64,000 bases of DNA from NCBI GenBank assembly GCA_945643635.1, contig CALZFC010000090.1, forward strand, positions 1,075,001-1,139,000. Reading direction: 5' to 3'. The stretch comes from Allodiplogaster sudhausi. Its lineage: Eukaryota; Nematoda; Chromadorea; Rhabditida; Diplogasteridae. The notes beneath the pieces are model-generated. The model had not been told where the DNA came from. It was given only the letters and a program-made list of their open reading frames with translations, and made no database searches. Position numbers and translations under genes: made by a program. Positions 32,201-43,060 of the stretch are shown here, one piece after another (position 1 is the stretch's first letter; each line of letters starts with the position of its first letter).

Positions 32201-34380
32201 CTGAACCTGGAAAAGAAAAAATCACGGCATACAGTGCAAAAAGGGAGTGGATGGGGGAGTTAAAACATACAGGAAGAATAAACAAACATTAAGGAAGAAG
32301 CTCGTTCTTAGAGGAAAATAACAAAATAACAAGTACACGTGATGAGCAAGCGAAAGGATGCGCGAGATCAATAAGATATGCGTGATCCTGATAAATGTCA
32401 CTCGTCGAATCATACGAACTGGCACTCATCAAATTAACATGAAAGTTATACAAATGGTCAGGTAGTTCCGCGCAGTTTCCGCATAGTGAAACTGAAGTTA
32501 TCGTCCCTCGAATCCGTTTCTTCACCGCTTGGTGCGCTTCCTTACAACGGTCGCCATTTAGCAGGAAATACCGATCAATTCCTGAAAGGATATAAATAGG
32601 ATCAGTGATAGTGCAGTCAAAAGCATAGTAACAGAGGAATTCGCTTAATATTTTTTTTTGTTTGCAAACCTCTCTTCGATATCCCCTTATCGAAAAGGAA
32701 GGAGGTCGTCAGCAACTCATCATTCGTCAACGAGCTGACGACTGAGTGTAGATCGTCTAAACAAATACACAAATTATAGATTTAGACAAGAACAGCATAA
32801 ATGAATGAACCCGAAATGGATGAAGGAGCTGTAGCCAATAAATGATGTACTTGCAGGTCGATAGTATCTAAAGAAAACCAGTTGTACTGCTCACATCAGC
32901 ATAAAAACATACCGTTATTAGAAGAGGGCAATGACTCGTCCTCTCCTGAAGAGCTCGCGTCTTCGGAGTCATGAGGTGTCAGCTGTCCAGGATCATCAAG
33001 CAACCGCTCATCTCAAGGACGATAAATACGGTACGAATAGTTTTCTTAGCCTTGAAACCACAAGTAGAAAACAAACCAACACCGAACCTGTATCATTGGT
33101 GGACACTGCAGAAGCGACATTTGACTGTTGAGTTGCTCGCGTCGCAGTAGCTCGCAAGAGGCCTTTGACGTATGAACGGGGAGAACCTGTAACAAACGAG
33201 AGTAATATCCCACAACCGGCATTAGAAAATCTGACCGAATTCAACCAATTTTTTTGCGAGTAAGACTCGACAATTCCACTGCGCTTACTCTTGTAACATC
33301 AAGAAAATTGCTGAAATAAAGATTATTTAGGCCTGGTTTATAGGCAGGGAAACATTTAACACGCAAGAATTACATTTAACAAGTTGCCAAAGTCTTAACA
33401 TATGGTACAACAGCTGATGGAAACTCCAGGTCAAATGTTAAATTTTTACCATTTCTTTCATTGTTCAGTAAGGATATTCGCTTCGAGAATATTGAGCATT
33501 CAAATATTAGCAGCGAAGTAGTACTAAGCTATGCAACCGCTTAGCAGTTCAAAAGTCGTTCGTTTGAGTTCGACTACCCTTCCACTTTAGCACTGCTATT
33601 TCAAATTTTCGCTGCTAAATGACAACTTTGCTTCTTTTTCGCTGCAAAGCAGTTGCTCCGATTTTTCCCGAGTCCATAAGCAAACAGTGTGTGCATATCT
33701 AGTCTAGCGTTCATCTCTATTCATCTCTATGTTATTTCCATTCTTCTTCTTGTCTGATTACTTGTGTTTCCGTTGCTTCTTCATTATTCTGATGTGGTTC
33801 TTCTTCTATTGCTTCACCTGTATTTTTCTCCCCTTTCTTTTCTTCTCCCCTCCCCGCCCTCACTCATCCTTCCTCAGGGTTTTGGGGCCCCCATTTAAAG
33901 CTTTGGGTCGAGGGTGGGGGGTTACAACACTGTCGTGGGGCAGCCCTATTTCAACAATGTGAACAACAATGTGATACTTTCGAGAGCTTTAGAAACAACT
34001 TTCATTTTCCCAACTATAACAGAATAAAAACACAATCATACCAATTCAGACCGGCGATCGAGTGAATGGACGACGTTGCCCTCGCCCTCATAAGCCTAAG
34101 GCCCAGCAATGAGACATCAAGTCGGATGGTCCCAACAGCAACCGCCGCTGAAGAAGAAAGAACCAAATAGAATGACAAGGTCCTCTAATTGCCTTCTCAA
34201 ATTAATTCTATAACTAGCAATAAGAACAAGGAACGTCGAATCCATGTCGCAAAAAAAAAACACTGAACCAGCCCGAAAAATTTTTAAACATATAACCGTT
34301 TTGATTTGAAAGTGCTTCTTACACCGAAGGGGTTCAGTTTACAAAAAAACTTGATATCAGTGATCTGGCTCACCTTGCAT
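29227..34380 (-). CDS. MATH-BTB unit 8, intact with remodelled linker exon
   Basis: Eight exons (34,374-34,380, 34,042-34,147, 30,712-30,859, 30,420-30,559, 30,162-30,255, 29,779-29,929, 29,501-29,658, 29,227-29,352) total 930 nt, 309 aa plus TGA, with no frame break. MATH spans about residues 1-133, the BTB core has HSSPVFRAMFF and DEFLEFLHVVYPSR, and the C-terminal helix ends SLFERILMLR. The linker exon is 94 nt, not 115: a roughly 75-bp deletion removed the normal acceptor and fused intron AATTATTT to CAG inside the exon, making a consensus acceptor exactly 21 nt downstream, so the protein loses 7 residues but keeps frame. Its first long intron holds a 3-kb transposon with a nested gene on the same strand. 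Confidence 0.78.
31790..33675. mobile_element. Nested inverted-repeat element
   Basis: CTCGGGAAAAATCGGAGCAA at about 31,793 is matched in inverse orientation near 33,671. Subterminal blocks rich in GCTGCTAAGCAGTT also pair. No target-site duplication can be fixed with confidence. It lies wholly within the 30,967-33,959 element, so it inserted after that element or is its cargo. Confidence 0.55.
32289..33186 (-). CDS. Unrecognised multi-exon gene nested in the transposon
   Basis: Four minus-strand exons (33,088-33,186, 32,913-33,011, 32,670-32,756, 32,289-32,581) all join in the same phase, 192 codons plus stop, with GT-AG borders and T-rich acceptors. The order is a Ser/Thr/Ala-rich start, an acidic patch (HDSEDASSSGEDES), a helical part (DLHSVVSSLTNDELL), a segment RYFLLNGDRCKEAHQAVKKR, then SLCGNCAELPDHLYNF with a Cys-x2-Cys pair. 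I do not recognise the family. Four consecutive phase matches argue that it is real. The first exon and start codon were not found. It runs in the same direction as its host gene. Confidence 0.5.
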
Positions 34381-34688
34381 CTTCTCGCTGCTTCTGAAAG
34401 ATCTTCTCAAATCGATCTGCTAACAGAGGACCCAACAGTAAACAATAATGAGGCATGATAGGACAAAAGTAGGTAATCTTAATGCGAAATAACACTCCAC
34501 AATAGTCGTCGACTCTTAACATTTAAATGCAGAAAATTTATCAAATGTGAATTCACAACTGCGACATCATAAGGGATTCGAAAATCTAGTTGTCTACAGA
34601 AAGATGAAAAAGAAAATTCACGAAACAAAAAAACAAATTGTAAGAGCCGAGTGGACAGTTCAACACCGATTGGATCAAAAGCATCGAG

Positions 34689-34884
34689 TAGAAAGAGAGA
34701 GAGAGACATAGGAAGGAGAGAGAGAGAGAGAAAAGAGAGAGAGGAGTGAGAGAGGAGTGAGAGAGATAGAGGAGAGAGAAAGGAGAGAGATAGAGGAGAG
34801 AAAGAGAGGAGAGAGAGAGAGAGAGAGAGGGAGAGAAGAGAGAGGAGAGAGAGGAGAGAGGAGAGAGAGGAGAAAGAGAGGAGA

Positions 34885-34920
<36 letters not shown>

Positions 34921-34958
34921 GAGAGAGAGAGGAGAGAGAGAGGAGAGAGGAGTAGAGC

Positions 34959-34991
<33 letters not shown>

Positions 34992-34996
34992 AGAAC
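34689..34996. repeat. Long (AG)n-rich tract, about 300 bp
   Basis: GAGA repeats with AGGAG interruptions, lying upstream of unit 8's start. It is the longest such tract in the window and generates spurious Ser/Leu reading frames on the minus strand. Confidence 0.9.
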
Positions 34997-35085
34997 TCAA
35001 ATAATGCAATCAATACACAGAACATTCAATATCTGGCACGCTATAACCACGCTTCTAACGCGGACTACCGTCCATGTCAAAGCGA

Positions 35086-35301
35086 TTGATCGTGATAAAC
35101 TGATTGTGAGCAAATGGTCGAGGTGAAGAGAAGAAGAAATCCCTGGGAAGAAGATATGGGAGAGAGAGTTGAATGGCTCGCTCCGCTGCTGCAGGCAGCC
35201 TCTCCATCCTTGTAGTAGTTCCCAATGAACTCGTACACGAACTGCATAGTCTTCTTATTCATTTGGGTCGCGTCGTGGCCGGCAGCAAGCAAAATTGTCT
35301 G
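35086..35301 (-). CDS. Probable terminal exon of an unrecognised gene
   Basis: A minus-strand frame follows the acceptor ATTTGCAG and codes about 70 residues ending TGA. Its first part (ILLAAGHDATQMNKK, FVYEFIGNYYKDGE) looks like real coding helix. The rest is Ser-rich and may be past the true stop or donor. A possible upstream exon near 35,407-35,508 (QQQQVRVAKGAAS) does not join in phase as read. No family recognised. Confidence 0.35.
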
Positions 35302-35309
35302 CAAATGAT

Positions 35310-37760
35310 TCATATCATACTAATTGTCATAAAATGATAAATTTATTCGAAAATAATTTCATTTGCTACCAGAAGATCACGGTAGAAAATGAAAGGACCT
35401 TATCTGTGTAGCACGGAAGTCACCCGAGGCGCGGCCCACTGACGCTGCTCCCTTCGCCACTCTCACTTGTTGTTGTTGAGGAGGCCGGGAGGAAGGAGCG
35501 AGACACCTGAAGGAGAGAGAAATTGAAAAAAAAACTACTTTTATTTCAATTTTTTATATTGTTCTTAAATGATATATCCTATCGTTTTCCCCATACAAGC
35601 TTATAGGTGTGTTCTAAATTAATAGTAATTTAAACTTCGCATTCGCATGCTAATAAAGATGTTCATACATATTCTTTGATACTTTCCACTGATGTGCAGC
35701 TCTCTTTGCCACACACTCACAATAACCGTTCATTCCATGCAAGGAGAACAGCAGGGTAAAAAAGGCAGGTCCGAAACGGAGCACACCCTGTTTTTGAGAC
35801 TTAATCAGGCACTACTTCATACACCCTTTGATAAAAAAAATTAGCTTCCACCTTACCGCACGTTTCAAAAGACCCACCCACCTTTGGGGGACCCCCGGAT
35901 CGCCTTTATGAATCACCAAGCATTTTCCTATTCTCTCTTCCATGCTGGATGGAAGGCCAATTCCTAGCCTCCACTCAAAATGAATAACAATCAATATCAA
36001 CAATATCAACAACAACAGCAGCGCATACCATGTATACAATCGGAGACATTCAAATTGCTTAATCCACTCTTACTCAGACAGATTGCAACTCGCGATTGGC
36101 AACAATTATTAGTCGCTGCCAACTAACACATAATCCACGAAACATAGCGCATAAGCAAAGGAAAAGTGGGGTGTCGCGGCAATTTATGGTATCAACTGGA
36201 GTTGTAACCACAGCTGCTAGAATTACTTGCTAAGCACTAGACGAGCATTAATCAATGTTCCACTCCACTTGTTGTTGTTGCTGCTTTCCTAATCGATTAC
36301 TTCACTCCCTTTCCATCACAACTTATCTCTTATTCAAATATTCCTTCCTCTTCATAACTTTTCATAAGACACTTTCGCAGTCTCTATAAGCAATTCTATC
36401 GCCAACAAAGAAAGAAAATTAAATTAAAAGAACAGAAAAGTTGAATGTAACAAGGAAAAGCTTGAACCTTGTCCCTGCTTCCGTTCCTGTTCGTATCAAA
36501 TATTCACGGCTTCCATATGATTGGTAAAGTAGTTACCTGCAAACACTTTTTTTAAATTTCATTCTACGTTTCAGGTAATTGGGAGCAATAGGAGAAAACT
36601 TTTGGGCTATTCGGCAGTTTTTAATTACAAAAACAAAGGCAAGAAACGACTATGTTTTGAATTATGTGGAGATATATGGTGCGGGAATATATGATTTCCA
36701 CCTTGAAATCCTTGGCAGATATGTAGAGGATAAAGGACTCGAAGCATCGCGAGCAATGAGTCGAGTGAACATCTTTTCGGTGAACACGGAGGAGGCCGAG
36801 AAGTTCGCAACTCGCTGCGAGACACGAACATCTGAGAGGCGCCTCCCTGCAAGGCAGAATAGTTAGACCGGCTCGGTTCACATCTCATTTCCATAAGTAG
36901 GAACTGGGCTTTGTTTACAACGGATTTGTGATTTGAAATAACAGTTATTTACGTTGACTATTTAGAATCACGACGACATTTCAATGGAGTAATGACGTCT
37001 TCGAATAAAAGCAGAAAAGCTTCATCGGTTTCGGGTTTCCTTGTTGAAAAGAGAGCACTATATCTCGTACTCTGGCGACGAAGGGATTTGAAGAAACCGT
37101 TCTCTCTATTCCACAATTAAGCGGATTGCAAGGTTCAACAAAAAAATAATCTCGAATGAAGACCTCGGTCATTCATCCCACTTTTTCAATGAGTACTAAA
37201 GAATAGCAGGGGAATTATAGCAAAATCTCCACGCTGAAAAGCGCGATATCGATAGGCTAGACTGAGACTTCAGAACAAAAAAGGCGGAAACAATCAGATG
37301 ATGCAAATGATACAGCAACTTAATACAACAATAAATACGAATTCGGCGCTGCCATCCGAATAATCATTCAGGTAATCAAGCAACGGATAAGATAACTTGG
37401 TCTTCAAAGAAATGAACTTGAATAGCTTGTCTTCCATTCATTCTCCTTTTACCTCCAAGTGTGAAGTCTGCGTCGAAAAGAGAAGAACGTGTCGCCAGAG
37501 CGGATAAATACGCAGTTTTGCTGGCGATCGCGCGGCATTTCGAGTTGATGAAGCCATCCTGCAAAGTAAACTTTAAAGAATAACGCAGTTTTCTGGATGA
37601 ATGCAAAACAATAAACTATAAGAGGAACTCGTAAACAGAAGAAAAAAAACAGTGGGAGCAAGAATAGCATTCTGCACGTTTTCAGTATTTTTAGTGTGAA
37701 GATGAACAACCTAAATTGCTGGAACAAATAACTAATTAAGAGAGCATGTCAGTATCATTT
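35310..37760. other. Gene-poor stretch
   Basis: AT-rich DNA with no recognised gene, repeat or RNA. The longest plausible coding piece is plus strand 36,579-36,866 (contains YVEIYGAGIYDFHLEILGRYVEDKG), 95 codons without an ATG start and with no assignable partner exon. It may be an isolated exon. Confidence 0.4.
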
Positions 37761-37770
37761 GATCAATTCC

Positions 37771-37923
37771 TGCCCTAGGAATTTTTTTTCGAGTTTGTTC
37801 ACCAAAATTGGTTACAGTATACAACTCGACGTGGCCAACAAAATAGGCTATATTTCAAACTTGAAAAAATTTTCCGTGCGGGACCCGGTGCACCAATTTT
37901 TAAATTTTCACTTGTCATAACGA
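37771..37923 (+). mobile_element. Fragment of the palindromic TTAA family
   Basis: Matches the left arm of the element at 38,223 from CTGCCCTAGGAATTTTTTTT to CACTTGTCATAAC, with no terminal sequence on either side. It is an older or recombined copy 300 bp from the complete one. Confidence 0.75.
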
Positions 37924-38052
37924 AGCGACTCGGCCGGGAAGATGTCGCGTCTGTTCACGCCATCGCGACCGCCGCGGATGCGCAAATTCCACAGGATCGC
38001 GTGCTCGGAGACGGCGAGGACCTTCTCAACGCTTGCTTCCGCGATCGGTTGA
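37924..38052. other. GC-rich coding-like patch
   Basis: About 130 bp far richer in G+C than its surroundings (GATGTCGCGTCTGTTCACGC and following), open on both strands. The minus strand reads EKVLAVSEHAILWNLRIRGG. It begins exactly where the TTAA-family fragment stops, so it looks like a pasted gene fragment. The origin is not recognised. Confidence 0.3.
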
Positions 38053-38222
38053 ATTCAACGAAGAGCCATTTTGGTTCCTTATTAATTCATCCAATGAATA
38101 ACAACACGTCGTTTTCAAATAAAAACACAAACGAGAAAAAAATCATCATTTTCGACCATTGGTTGAATTATCACGACACCATCATTAAAAAACTCTTCTA
38201 GTTTAACAGTACATATCTTTAA

Positions 38223-39637
38223 GACAGGATGTCCATAAGACTCGAGCAGGGCCCTATTATGACCTGCCCTAAGATTTTTTTTTGAGTTTGTTCACCAAAA
38301 TTAGGTACAGTGTACAAGTCGACGTGGCCAACAAAATAGGCTATATTTCAAACTTGAAAAAAATTTTCCGAAAAATGAAGAGGAAGGAATATAAAAAAAA
38401 TTTTCCGACCCGGTGCACCAATGTTTAAACTTTCACTAGTCATAACTCGCTTAAAACGCATTATTAGACAACCATCGAGGTATCATTGGATAGCTTTTTT
38501 AAATTGCTTTAATTTTCATGTTGATGATGTTTTCATAAAATTTCATCTTGGCCCTAAAATACGGCCCTGAATATTTTCGAATGCAGTTTTTCGCCAAATT
38601 AAGTATTTTATGCTCATTTCCACACAACCGCTCCTACATAGGCTTAAAGTGCGTAAAATTTGCTACAAATTTGCTACAACATATGTGTCTTTCAAAAAAA
38701 TTGAAGGTCCCGGACTATGGTTCCAAAACGCTTGAATATGCTCCAGTGTAAACTGTAACACCGTGCAAGCGCATTCTTCGATCCATAACTGCGCTCAATG
38801 TCAATATTACAAAATCGTAAGTATATCATCTAAGAGCTCTCACGGAGATCTTTAAATGTTTCATACATTATTTTATGGAATTCCATGAAAGGGGTTCATC
38901 TTGTACCAAATTTCATCCTCTTTCTTATGATGTATGTTTCGACAGACGAAAATGTTTTTAAAGTAGATTTTTAAGACTTCTAATTGTACAGAACAAAATT
39001 TCCCATATAAATTGAAACTTTTCAATAAAAGTATGTATGTAACATTTGAAGACCTCCGTGAGAGCTCTTAGATGATATACTTACGATTTTGTAATATTGA
39101 CATTGAGCGCTGTTATCGATCGAAGAATGCGCTTGCACGGTGTTACAGTTTACACTGGAGCATATTCAAGCGTTTTGGAACCATAGTCCGGGACCTTCAA
39201 TTTTTTTGAAAGACGCCTATGTTGTAGCAAATTTTACGCACTTTAAGCCTATGTAGGAGCGGTTGTGTGGAAATGAGCATAAAATACTTAATTTGGCGAA
39301 AAACTGCATTCGAAAATAGGCAGGGCCGTATTTTAGGGCCAAGATGAAATTTTATGAAAACATCATCAACATGAAAATTAAAGCTCCTTAAAAAAGCTAT
39401 CCAATGATACCTCGATGGTTGTCTAATAATGTGTTTTAAGCGAGTTATGACAAGTGAAAATTTAAACATTATTGCACCGGGTCCCGCACGGAAAATTTTT
39501 TTCAAGTTTGAAATATTGCCTATTTTGTTGGCCACGTCGAGTTTTATACTGTAGCCAATTTTGGTGAACAAACTCGAAAAAAAATTCCTAGGGCAGGTCA
39601 TTATAGGGCCCTGCTCGAGTCTTATGGACATCCTGTC
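38223..39637. mobile_element. Near-palindromic TTAA-flanked element, 1.4 kb
   Basis: It starts GACAGGATGTCCATAAGACT and ends with the complement, with TTAA at 38,219-38,222 and 39,638-39,641. The two arms (about 38,223-38,870 and 39,040-39,637) are inverted copies of each other around a unique core of under 200 bp. It has no coding capacity: reading frames such as the minus-strand one at 39,197-39,631 are arm sequence. A foldback MITE of a TTAA-type superfamily. Confidence 0.85.
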
Positions 39638-39641
39638 TTAA

Positions 39642-40875
39642 CGAAAATTTTCAGCATAAAAATGGATAGTTCCACTATTTCTCCGAAGCCGGATAAAAAA
39701 TAAGGTAAATAGTTTAATAAAGAGGAATTAATTTCTGCATTTGCTTGAGAATATTAAGATAATATATCGACAGTGTTGCTAACAAAATTCCTGTCAAGTG
39801 GTATATCAGAATTCGTTTCACAGTATGATTGCATTCCGTTCGAGAGATCTGATCATATGAATTTGGAAGAAATTCAAGCGAGCAGACACTCAAACGGATT
39901 GCAATCATACTGTAGAAACCAATTCTGATATAACACTTTAAAGGAAAGATATTTGAAACACATTAGAGAAATTAACTTAATTTTATTTAGCGTAGGCAGA
40001 ATATAACTCTCTTTTATTAAAGGATTCTGCTTATTTTTTAAGCAGTTTTCGGAAAATGGTGGAAATATCCACGTTTATGTTGAAACTTTTTGCTAATTCG
40101 TAGTTTGTTCTACCAATTTCGTCTTCTCAGTCATACTAAAATGCTGTAAAATTCTTTTCTTGCTTCAACTCTGTTTTCGCTGATTATTAGCTCGTCTCGT
40201 TGTTGATTGTTTTGTGTTTAACCATAAAACTACTTTTCCTTTTTCACCGCATCATTGACCCAGTCCCGGCTGTTCATGCTGTTTATTGCTTTGCGCTTAT
40301 TGAACAGTCAACTTATTTCTTTTTGTTAGCCGAATACTTGGTCCAGTTCCATTGTTGTGAAATGCGGCAAGTCCTCAAAGTTAGCTAAGGTTGCTGTTCT
40401 AGAAAGTAAAAGTTATGCCCCGCCGAACGAGCGTAGCACCTTCCAGTGTTTTTCAACTATATTTCCTAACAATGGATCGCGTTACTGTTCCTTGGCTAAT
40501 TAGGTCTCGAATTGCCTTCTTGCGGCATATTCATCTTTCGGCCTGGTCATTAAGCGAAACGGGATGAATAGTGCTAATAATTGTATTCTTCTGCTTCTCC
40601 TTTCGTCATATTCTTCTCTCGTTCTTCACCAGGTCGACCGTTCAAGTGGAAGGTGGCCCACGGAGAGTTAGCCCAGTACATTTGGGGATGTTAGCCAGCC
40701 GTGGCACGTTGCCAAAAGTTAGCGGAAGACTCTTACAGTATGAACAATTTCGTGGCAAGAGATTATGACTTTAAAAATAAAAGCTAATGCAATGCCAGCT
40801 GAAATAAATATCTGCGGTATTTCCCATCCTTATTTACTTATTTGTTGTTGTTCATGACCTTGTTTTTACAGAAGA
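39642..40875. other. Intergenic DNA upstream of the Q/N-rich gene
   Basis: AT-rich, with no gene I can support. A short direct repeat of ATTGCAATCATACTG-like sequence appears in opposite orientations near 39,820-39,910. Promoter elements could not be identified. Confidence 0.4.
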
Positions 40876-42990
40876 ATGTCACATCCCGAAGCCAATCAGA
40901 TGCAGCAGCAACAACAACACGTATGCTCGCATGGGCCGCTGCAGCAGAATGGATGCGGTTGTGCGCCGCTTCCGCCATGCAACAACAACAACTTCAACCA
41001 CAACAACTACAACTTCGGCGGCGGCGCCAACAACTACAACCAACGCGGCTACCGGTACGACAGCAACAACAGCTACAACCGGTTAGTTATTGATATAAAG
41101 AAGAGAGTTCATCTAGAAGCAGAATAGTTAGTATTTTATTCATTCGAGGCCCGGTAATCGTCAACGCCAGGAATGTGAGCGGGAAGAAGCCACAGCGCTG
41201 GGCAATGTATGGGAGCGATGCAATGGGCAGTCCAATCGTGCCACTGTGCAATTCCGTAATATGTTTTACTGTATGAAAAAATTCCGTGCGAGATAAATGC
41301 AAGTATGGAAAATTGAGAATTCTTCATGAAGCTGGAATCAGCTGTGAGCATTCATACTTGTTCTTCGATGTTGATTTGTGATAATTCCTATAGTTATTGT
41401 ATCTTAATGTTGATAACATCCGTTGATATGACTTTAGTGAAGGTTTTTCATCGGCTCGAGCTGGGGCACGGCAACGAGGCGCCGTGTCGTCGTACAAGTC
41501 AGCAAAGAAGGTTCTTTGAAACATTTTCTTGCTCTAAGTTTCTTTATTCGTTAAATCAGCCGTATATCTTGCTATGTTTAGTTACCGAAAGAGTTTAACC
41601 TTGAAATGAATGTGATTGGAGGTTGATTAAAAGAAAGGAGAAATAAGTATGTTTAGAACTGTTCTTTTTCTCCCATGATTGCCGGATGTTAATTTGACTA
41701 TTTTGTTCGTTCAGTGTCGATTCGAGATGAAAGCGGCGACGTCAGGAGGACAAGGTCAACAAGAAGGAGAAGGACAAGGACGAGAACATGGACAGCGACA
41801 AGGACAAGGACAAAGAGAACTGAACGTGAGCTTTATGTTTTCTTTCTTTTTTACTTCTTAAAAGCTTTTATATCATTTAAACCTTTTAATCGCGCCGTTA
41901 AATTTTACTAACAAAGTATGTTAATTTGACTATTTTGTTCTGTTCTTTTTCCCCATTATTGGCAGATGTTAATTTGACTATTTTGTTCGTACAGGATCGA
42001 GGCAAGATGAGGTCAGCGATGTCAGGAGGACAAGGTCAACAAGAAGGAGAAGGACAAGGACAGCGACAAGGACAAGGACAAGGACAAGGACAAGGACAAC
42101 TGAACGTGAGCATGATATTTTCTTTTTTTTTCTTATACGCTTTTATATCATTTAAAACTTTTAATCGCACCACCGTCAAATTTTACTAACAAAGTATGTG
42201 TAATTAGTGCTCAGGACCGTATTAAAGCTACTCTGAACCTTGTTGAAACCCCGAACAGCTCATTTTTTTCCTGTTTGATAGAATTGTAACTAAAAAAGAC
42301 CTTTTGGCTTTGTGTTCCCAGGCCTACAGCCAAACAACGAACCATGTTTAACTCTGGCTTATTCTGATATTTGTTTTTCAGCCTATAATATGGGGAAATG
42401 TGATTTTGTTTCTAAAATTTAACGCAAAATCATTATTTATAGAATAATTCGGGTTTTTTCTTTATATTAGGTTAACCATATTTCCTCTATATTCTTTTCA
42501 AACAATATTGTAGGTATTTTATTCGGTATTGTTTTTCTCCAAGATGTCAAAGGTCACTCGGGCATCCGATAGGGATCCTGTTGCTGCCAGAGTGCGGCCT
42601 TTTTCATCATCTAAGAGGCCTAACCCACCACTGCATCCACCAGATGGTTCACGAAAGCGCCATGCTGATGAACGTCGGCCTGGCGTGGTTGTTGTTTCAA
42701 CAACTGTGTTGAATGAGGTGCGAATCCGCCAGTTGAGGAGTGAGCTCTCCGTAGCACACTCTGAGGCAGTTCGCCTTCAAGCCGAAGTGAATGAGGCAGA
42801 ACGCCGATATGCCGATCTCTTTAAGCAATTTGAGATTGTATCGGCAACCATCTTGGAGTTGCGGCGAGAGCTAGATTCAGCATCTTCGCATGCCTCCCGA
42901 GGCCGAGTTCCCTGCTTCTCTCTTCCATCGCACGGGCATCTCCATCGCATACTCTCTCCGCGCCCCTTTCTTCCATCCAGTCAGCCAGCC
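40876..42990 (+). CDS. Q/N-rich, GQ-repeat, coiled-coil protein (5' part)
   Basis: ATG 40,876 follows a TTTTTACAG acceptor. Exons 40,876-41,081, 41,438-41,510, 41,715-41,825, 41,995-42,105 and a large one from 42,544 join in phase. Product: a prion-like start rich in Gln, Asn, Gly and Tyr (MQQQQQH, CNNNNFNHNN); an Arg/Ser-rich link; two duplicated 37-codon exons of Gly-Gln-Glu repeats; then a Pro/Arg stretch and a heptad-like helix (RLQAEVNEAERRYADLFKQF). Low-complexity N/Q-rich plus coiled coil suggests an RNA-granule or scaffold protein, but that is inference. Where the 42,544 exon ends is unclear. I do not recognise a family. Confidence 0.55.
41715..42105 (+). repeat. Tandem duplicated exon with GGACAA hexamers
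   Basis: Two 111-nt exons (41,715-41,825 and 41,995-42,105), each flanked by near-identical intron sequence (TTAATTTGACTATTTTGTTC before, TTTTATATCATTTAAA after), repeat with a 280-bp period. The second has a longer pure (GGACAA)n run coding Gly-Gln. Both start and end in phase 0, so copy number changes keep frame. Confidence 0.8.
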
Positions 42991-43060
42991 AGAATTATTT
43001 TCATTATTTTTAACGAATTGATAGCATTCATAAAGTTCCATGCTATATTGTTTTTCTCAG

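Larger units (their letters stand above)
30967..33959. mobile_element. hAT-like 3-kb element in unit 8 intron
   Basis: It starts CAGTGCTGAAATAG and ends CTATTTCAACAATG, flanked by TGAACAAT (30,959-30,966) and TGAACAAC (33,960-33,967), an 8-bp duplication with one mismatch. The left 100 bp match the MITE at 21,129, which is inserted at the same sequence of the homologous intron of unit 6. The inside carries a second inverted-repeat element (31,790-33,675) and a multi-exon minus-strand gene, and no hAT transposase. Confidence 0.8.

Noticed and set aside
30967..33959. LTR retrotransposon or viral insertion
   Set aside because: Ends are inverted, not direct, with an 8-bp target duplication; no gag, protease, integrase or envelope signals.
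34400..35030. A CRISPR-like or satellite array in the AG-rich region
   Set aside because: The repeats are simple dinucleotide runs with irregular breaks; there are no constant repeats with unique spacers.
39197..39631. 145-codon minus-strand frame
   Set aside because: It lies entirely in the right arm of the foldback TTAA element and its mirror exists in the left arm; no sign of selection for coding.
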